A DNA stretch of 64,000 bases from AC-32 sp963704005. GTDB taxonomy: Bacteria > Actinomycetota > Thermoleophilia > Gaiellales > Gaiellaceae. Below the pieces are notes generated by a model. That model searched no databases. It had not been told where the DNA came from and saw only the letters and a list, made by a program, of their open reading frames with translations. The translations under genes were made by a program, and so were the position numbers. The stretch is taken from positions 806,001-870,000 of the forward strand of contig CAVPGJ010000005.1 in the NCBI GenBank assembly GCA_963704005.1, written 5' to 3'. Each line of letters opens with the position of its first letter. The stretch's first letter is position 1. Positions 59,987 through 64,000 of the stretch are shown piece by piece.

Positions 59987-60912
59987 AGCAAGTCCTGCTG
60001 GCGGCCCCGAGGTCGTTCTGCGCCGGCGTCGACCGGGCGATCGAGATCGTCGAGCGCCTGCTCGCGGAGCACGGGCCGCCGGTCTACGTCCGCCACCAGA
60101 TCGTCCACAACGACCACGTCGTCAAGCGGCTCGAGGGGCTCGGCGCGGTCTTCGTCGACCACGAGAACGAGATCCCGTCCGGCGCGATCTGCGTGCTCTC
60201 GGCGCACGGGGTCGCGCCGTCGGTGCGCGAGAACTGCGAGCAGCGCGGGCTGGTCGTCGTCGACGCCGTCTGCCCGCTCGTCTCGAAGGTGCACGCCGAG
60301 GCGCGGCGCTACGCGGACAGCGGCCACCTGGTCGCGCTGGTCGGGCACGCCGACCACGTCGAGGTGATCGGCACACGCGGCGAGCGCCCCGGCCAGACCG
60401 TCGTGATCGAGTCGCCGGAGGACGCCGCCAGGCTCGATGCCGGCGGAAAGCCGGTGGCGGTGATCACGCAGACGACGCTCTCGCTCGACGACGTGGCGGA
60501 GACCGTGGACGCGCTGGGCGAGCGCTTCGGCGACTTGCGCCGGCCGGCCGCGGACGACATCTGCTACGCGACCCAGAACCGGCAGGACGCGGTCAAGGCG
60601 CTGGCCGGGCGGGGCGCCTCGCTGATCCTCGTGATCGGATCCGAGACGAGCTCGAACGCGCGGCGGCTGGTCGAGGTCGCGCAGCGCGCCGGCGCCGAGG
60701 CGACGCTGATCGACGGCGAGAGCGGGATCGACCCCGACCTGCTCTCGGGACACGAGACCGTCGGCCTGACTGCGGGCGCGTCCACTCCCGAAGAGCTGGT
60801 CGCGCTCGTCCTGCGCGGCCTCGCCTCCTTCGGCTACGACGATTACGAGGAGGTCGAGGTCGCGCGCGAGGACGTCCACTTCCGCCTGCCCCGGGAGGTC
60901 GCCGCCACGTGA
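59983..60912 (+). CDS. ispH: IspH, 4-hydroxy-3-methylbut-2-enyl diphosphate reductase
   Basis: 309 residues from ATG 59983. Last enzyme of the MEP pathway; makes IPP and DMAPP using a [4Fe-4S] cluster. Three cluster Cys: Cys13 in RSFCAGVDRAI, one in VVVDAVCPLVSKVHAEA and one in ADDICYATQNRQDAV. Substrate His/Thr/Glu: QIVHNDHVV, VGHADHVEVIGT, ITQTTLSLDD, and GSETSSNARRL. Placing ispH inside the hopanoid operon couples precursor supply to squalene synthesis. The stop overlaps the next gene (GTGA). Confidence 0.95.
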   Translation: MKQVLLAAPRSFCAGVDRAIEIVERLLAEHGPPVYVRHQIVHNDHVVKRLEGLGAVFVDHENEIPSGAICVLSAHGVAPSVRENCEQRGLVVVDAVCPLVSKVHAEARRYADSGHLVALVGHADHVEVIGTRGERPGQTVVIESPEDAARLDAGGKPVAVITQTTLSLDDVAETVDALGERFGDLRRPAADDICYATQNRQDAVKALAGRGASLILVIGSETSSNARRLVEVAQRAGAEATLIDGESGIDPDLLSGHETVGLTAGASTPEELVALVLRGLASFGYDDYEEVEVAREDVHFRLPREVAAT

Positions 60913-61295
60913 CAAGCGTCGAGGTTCCCTACTCGATCGCGTCGGCGCTGCCGTCGCTGACGGTGCTCGACATCACGAACGAGATCCGCCACGAGCTGCG
61001 CGACTCGGGCCACGCCGACGGGATCGCGTACGTCTCGCCGCTCGACGAGGTCGGCCTCGTCCGCGTCCAGGAGCGGGAGAGCGGCTTCTTCAGCGACCTC
61101 GAGGACCTGCTCGAACGGCTCGTCCCGCAGGAGGAGCGCGAGCGAGAGCGGCTGCTGTGCATGCTCCTCGGCCCGCGCACGGAGCAGATCCCTTTCAGCG
61201 GCGGCGACCTCTGCCTCGGCCAGTGGCAGCGGATCCTGCTCTTCGGCTTCGATCGCCCGACCCAGCCCCGCTGGGAGCTCACCCTCCTAGGTTAG
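60909..61295 (+). CDS. YjbQ/UPF0047-like protein lacking the usual His
   Basis: 128 residues from GTG 60909, last gene of the hopanoid operon (GTGA overlap with ispH). Fold pattern of YjbQ: SLTVLDITNEIRHELRDSG, ADGIAYVSPLDEVGLVRVQERESGFFSDLEDLLERLVP, LLGPRTEQIPFSGGDLCLGQWQRILLFGFD. In the family a His-Thr pair and a later His line the site; here the positions read SP and no matching His is seen, so the catalytic role proposed for YjbQ may be lost. The stop codon lies inside palindrome copy 2. Confidence 0.8.
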   Translation: MTSVEVPYSIASALPSLTVLDITNEIRHELRDSGHADGIAYVSPLDEVGLVRVQERESGFFSDLEDLLERLVPQEERERERLLCMLLGPRTEQIPFSGGDLCLGQWQRILLFGFDRPTQPRWELTLLG

Positions 61296-61312
61296 TAACA
61301 CACTGTTACTAA
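61292..61312. repeat. Palindrome copy 2 (between hopanoid and membrane-protein operons)
   Basis: TTAGTAACA-CAC-TGTTACTAA, perfect 9-base arms, overlapping the stop of the YjbQ-like gene and 26 bases ahead of the next gene. Shares GTAACA...TGTTAC with copies at 7363 and 62939; as the only intergenic copy it is the best operator candidate. Confidence 0.85.
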
Positions 61313-61337
61313 GTTCCGGTCTCGCCTGGGCCCGTCC

Positions 61338-62018
61338 GTGGTGCACACTGTGCGCGTGCAGCGGGCGCGGAGGCACCAGCGGCTCTTCTCCGGTCTCGCC
61401 TTTGCCCTGCTTGCGCTTGTCGCGGAGCTCGTCGGGCGGAGCCTGACCCACCGGCTCGACGTCGGCCGGCACGTCCGGACGCCGAGCTACTCCGGCGCCG
61501 ACTACTACCCGTTCCTGCTCGCGGCCGTAAAGCTCGGGGTCGCGCTGCTCCTGGCCCGGCTCCTCTGGCGGTTCGTCCGCGCCCGCGCGGCGGCAAGGGC
61601 GGCGAGGCGCGTGCTGGCCGCGGTCGGGAAGACGCCGACCCCGGTGCCGCGCGTCCGGGTCGAGCTCTCGCCGCGCCTCTGGCTCGCGGCATTCGCCGTC
61701 ACCTCGACCTTCGCGCTCGTCCACGTCGACGCCGAACAGGCGGCCTCGGGCAACTGGCCGCTGTTCTGGCCCTGGCTTCACTCGTCCGCGCTGCCGGTCT
61801 TCGCGGTGCTCTCGGTGCTCGTCGCGCTTGCCTGGAGCGCCGTGTCGCGCTGGCTGAACGAGTACGAGCGCTACGCGGAGGACACGTGCGCCCGCGCGAA
61901 CCGGCTCGCAACCGCCGTGACCGCTTCGCCCGAGTGGCACGGCACGCCGGTCGTCCTCTCGCCGCGCAAGCTCTTCGGCCTCGCCTTCGAGAGCCGTCCG
62001 CCTCCCCTGACCGCGTAG
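61338..62018 (+). CDS. Membrane protein of unknown function
   Basis: 226 residues from GTG 61338 (GTG 61341 also possible). Four hydrophobic segments: about 17-35, 58-78, 113-130 and 145-163, with a basic Arg-rich cytoplasmic loop (RFVRARAAARAARRVLAAVG) and a soluble C-terminal tail with one Cys. No family recognised. It is the first gene of a run that ends in a copper-type CopC-CopD protein, behind an AT-rich palindrome. A role in metal homeostasis is only suggested by that position. Confidence 0.65.
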   Translation: MVHTVRVQRARRHQRLFSGLAFALLALVAELVGRSLTHRLDVGRHVRTPSYSGADYYPFLLAAVKLGVALLLARLLWRFVRARAAARAARRVLAAVGKTPTPVPRVRVELSPRLWLAAFAVTSTFALVHVDAEQAASGNWPLFWPWLHSSALPVFAVLSVLVALAWSAVSRWLNEYERYAEDTCARANRLATAVTASPEWHGTPVVLSPRKLFGLAFESRPPPLTA

Positions 62019-62080
62019 CCCCCGGGCACGTCCAGACGCCCGCGGGCTTGGTGTCGTTCAGCCAATGCGGGAGGTGAGAT

Positions 62081-62347
62081 ATGAGCACACAACTTCTGAG
62101 CGAACGAGCGGCCGTCCGGCGGCGGTCCAAAGCGGCACGCGCGGTCGCGTCCCTCGGCCCGGCGACGATGCTCGCGGGCGTCGTCTGGGCGTTCGTGCAG
62201 CCATACCGGGTGACGCTCTTGCACCCGCACGGGCAGGGCTTCTGGTGGCTGGCGATCGAGCCGCCGCTGCTCGTCGTCCTGGCAGGAATCGTCTTCGCGC
62301 TCCTCGTCGCGCCGAGCGTGATCGAGGACCTCGAGGATGGCGGCTGA
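62081..62347 (+). CDS. Small two-helix membrane protein
   Basis: 88 residues from ATG 62081 with a strong ribosome site (GGGAGGTGAG). Two hydrophobic helices (LGPATMLAGVVWAFVQPY, PPLLVVLAGIVFALLVAPSVI) separated by a loop with two His (VTLLHPHGQGFWWLAIE), ending acidic (EDLEDGG). No family recognised. The stop overlaps the next start (TGATG), so it is translated with the His-rich membrane protein. The loop His could bind a metal or heme (inference). Confidence 0.7.
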   Translation: MSTQLLSERAAVRRRSKAARAVASLGPATMLAGVVWAFVQPYRVTLLHPHGQGFWWLAIEPPLLVVLAGIVFALLVAPSVIEDLEDGG

Positions 62348-62931
62348 TGGAACCGGCAGCCGAGTTCGTCCACTGGATGTTCGCGACCGGCCTCGTCCTG
62401 GTCGGCCTCTGCCTGCTCGCGCAGTCGATCGTGGGCGACGAGGTCTGGCGGCGGCGCCCCTGGCGGGCGTACCTGTGGCCGGGGCTCGCCTTCACGATGG
62501 GCGTGCTGATGTTCCCGGTGATGGTCTTCTTCACCAACTCGACCATCCACATGCTCGCCCACGGTTCCTGGGCCCAGGTGATGATGCTCGCCGGCGCCGC
62601 TGAGCTCGGCCTCGTGCGCGGGAAGCTGCACAGCCGCTACTGGCGCCTGACGATGCCGCTCGCGTTCCTCGTCTCCGGCGCCGCCTTCCTGATCCACGAG
62701 CAGAACAGCTGGTTCTTCGCCCGCGCGGCGTTCCTGCACCACCTGATGGGCTGGACGCTGGTCCTCGGGGCGATCTTCCCGCTCGCCGCGGTCTTCCGGC
62801 CGCGCTCGGCGGTGTGGCGCTCGGGGTTCGCGCTGACGTTCGTCGTGCTCGGCGTGATGCTCTACTGCGACCGCGACGTGGCGCCGGTGTTCGGCCACCT
62901 CTCTCCGTTGGCGGGGCAGCAACACCGATGA
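62347..62931 (+). CDS. His-containing polytopic membrane protein
   Basis: 194 residues from ATG 62347 with five hydrophobic segments. His occur at helix ends in a regular way: EFVHWMFATGLVL, STIHMLAHGSWAQVM, AFLIHEQNSW, AFLHHLMGWTLVL, VFGHLSPL. Such spacing is typical of membrane proteins that bind heme or copper, and the gene overlaps the start of a CopC-CopD gene (ATGA). No family is recognised with confidence. Likely role: membrane part of a copper import or cuproprotein maturation set (inference). Confidence 0.7.
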   Translation: MEPAAEFVHWMFATGLVLVGLCLLAQSIVGDEVWRRRPWRAYLWPGLAFTMGVLMFPVMVFFTNSTIHMLAHGSWAQVMMLAGAAELGLVRGKLHSRYWRLTMPLAFLVSGAAFLIHEQNSWFFARAAFLHHLMGWTLVLGAIFPLAAVFRPRSAVWRSGFALTFVVLGVMLYCDRDVAPVFGHLSPLAGQQHR

Positions 62932-64000
62932 AGCGGCTAGTAACACTGTGTTACTTGGTGGGTCTGGCGCTCGCGGTTCCGGGGGCGGCGTGGGCACACG
63001 CGACGTTGACGCAGACGTCGCCCTCGTTCCAGCAGCGGCTCGAGCAATCGCCGCGGTTCGTCCAGCTCCGTTTCGACCAGAGCGTCAAGGCGCTCCCGAA
63101 CGCGATCACCGTCTACACGGCCAAGGGCCACGTCGTCTCGGAGCTCGCGCGGCCGGGGAAGGACCCGCGCGTCGTGACCGTCCCGGTGCGACGCCTCCAG
63201 CGCGGGGCCTACACGGTTCGCTGGCGCGTCGTCTCGGCCGACAGCCACGTCGTCTCCGGCGTGTTCACCTTCGGCGTGCGCGTGCGCGCGCCGCCGGCGA
63301 CCGCGGCCTTCGGGGCGAGCGGCCCCACCACGCGGGAGCACCTCGTCCGCTGGCTCTACTTCGTCGCCCTGGCGCTGGTGGGCGGTGGACTCGGCTTCCG
63401 CCTGCTGATCGTGCGCGGGCCGCTGCCGGAGAAAGTCGAGCGGCGCTTCTACCACGTGGTCGGCGTCGGCGCGGTCGGCGCGATCGAGATCGGGATCCTT
63501 GCCTTCCTGCTGCGGGCCGAGGACGCGCTCCAGCTCCCGTTCGGCACCTTCCTCTACGGCGACCTCTCGCCGATCGCGGTTCTCCGCTTCGGGAGGGCCT
63601 TTGTGGTGATGACGCTCGGCTTCGCGCTCGTCAGCGCACTGCTGTTCCTCTCGTGGCTGACGGAGAAGCGGATCCTGCTCTGGCCGGCGTTCGTGCTCTC
63701 GATCGGCTTCGCATCGGGGCTCTCGCTGTCGGGCCACTCGGCCGTCGACTCGGGCTCGTCGTGGCTGTCGGAGCTCGCCGACTGGGCGCACCTGGCCGCC
63801 GCCTCGCTCTGGGTCGGCGGGCTCGTCCAGCTCGCCTTCGTCGTCTGGCCGCTCGCGCCCGAGCTGCGGCGCGCCGCGTTCCTGCGCTTCTCGCGGCTGG
63901 CGACCGTGCTGATCGCCGTGCTGCTCGGCGCCGGGACCTACCTGAGCATCCTGCGGCTGCCGCACCTGCACGACCTCTGGACGGTCAGCTACGGGCAGGT
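62928..64000 (+). CDS. CopC-CopD fusion copper protein (3' end outside the window)
   Basis: 357 residues visible from ATG 62928; the frame stays open to the window edge. Signal peptide (MKRLVTLCYLVGLALAVPGAAWA) ending just before mature His1 (AHATLTQTSPS), the N-terminal His of CopC. CopC domain to about residue 125 (FVQLRFDQSVKALPNAITVY, WRVVSADSHVVSGVFTFGV with the second His ligand), then CopD membrane helices (LVRWLYFVALALVGGGLGFRLLIV, LSLSGHSAVDSGS, LADWAHLAAASLWVGGLVQLAFVVW). Binds and imports copper. Palindrome copy 3 lies inside the signal-peptide coding sequence. Confidence 0.93.
   Translation, partial: MKRLVTLCYLVGLALAVPGAAWAHATLTQTSPSFQQRLEQSPRFVQLRFDQSVKALPNAITVYTAKGHVVSELARPGKDPRVVTVPVRRLQRGAYTVRWRVVSADSHVVSGVFTFGVRVRAPPATAAFGASGPTTREHLVRWLYFVALALVGGGLGFRLLIVRGPLPEKVERRFYHVVGVGAVGAIEIGILAFLLRAEDALQLPFGTFLYGDLSPIAVLRFGRAFVVMTLGFALVSALLFLSWLTEKRILLWPAFVLSIGFASGLSLSGHSAVDSGSSWLSELADWAHLAAASLWVGGLVQLAFVVWPLAPELRRAAFLRFSRLATVLIAVLLGAGTYLSILRLPHLHDLWTVSYGQ
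62939..62955. repeat. Palindrome copy 3 (inside copC signal-peptide codons)
   Basis: AGTAACAC-T-GTGTTACT, perfect 8-base arms, 9 bases after the start codon. Differs from copy 1 only at the central base and the outer flank. Confidence 0.85.

Overview
The window is very GC-rich and densely packed, with many GTG/TTG starts and ATGA/GTGA gene overlaps. It carries a hopanoid cluster, an actinobacterial-type Flp/Tad pilus locus and several cyclase-ATPase style regulators. This points to a high-GC actinobacterium, most likely of the Thermoleophilia (Solirubrobacterales/Gaiellales-like). That placement is inference from gene content, not from a marker comparison.

Layout. 1-9.4 kb: a cut secreted protein, a frameshifted alpha/beta hydrolase, a GFA-family protein, a soxR regulator diverging from a SoxR-type promoter that leads into an unknown protein and a long Rieske protein, a frameshifted MMPL transporter and a cyclase-ATPase-TPR protein. 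9.4-19.9 kb: envelope and housekeeping genes (O-antigen-ligase-like protein, two tandem methyltransferases, cytochrome c, LytR_C protein, glycosyltransferase, epimerase, tmk, holB, aldo/keto reductase, small membrane protein). 19.94-37.46 kb: a genomic island in the 3' half of a tRNA-Thr(CGU) gene. It holds a tyrosine integrase and its HTH partner, an HTH/nucleotidyltransferase pair, an IS3-family element, an orphan toxin tip with a candidate immunity gene, a secreted amidase operon, a second tyrosine recombinase and a large broken RHS toxin with an immunity gene. A first duplicate of the tRNA 3' end lies at 35.24 kb. A second at 37.42 kb encloses a CHASE2-adenylate cyclase, so the island looks like at least two accreted elements. 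37.5-42.7 kb: PepSY-like secreted protein, SRPBCC protein, GHL15-like hydrolase, cyclophilin, epimerase and mannosyltransferase-like protein. 42.8-51.3 kb: Flp/Tad pilus operon on the minus strand (pilin, TadE, CpaB, CpaE, TadA, a VWA-TadB fusion, TadC, coiled-coil protein). 51.6-53.4 kb: M15-like peptidase and a DUF192 protein. 53.5-61.3 kb: one tightly overlapping operon for hopanoids (hpnC, hpnD, hpnE, shc, hpnH, hpnG) followed by ispH and a YjbQ-like gene. 61.3-64 kb: an operon of membrane proteins ending in a CopC-CopD copper protein cut by the window edge.

How the genes work together. ispH supplies isoprenoid precursors; HpnC/D/E make squalene, Shc cyclises it, and HpnH/HpnG extend the side chain. 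The Tad genes build a surface pilus. The RHS and amidase genes look like exported antagonism or interaction factors carried by the mobile island.

Unexplained structure. A family of two-hairpin repeats (CAGACGG, a 12-bp stem with a 3-nt loop, a linker, and a 9-12-bp stem with a 2-nt loop) occurs four times; two copies lie inside the hpnC reading frame. A palindrome, AAGTAACAC-N-GTGTTACTT and variants, occurs three times, two of them inside genes. Seven apparent frameshifts occur, six in the same (+1) direction; sequencing insertions should be ruled out before the affected genes are called pseudogenes.
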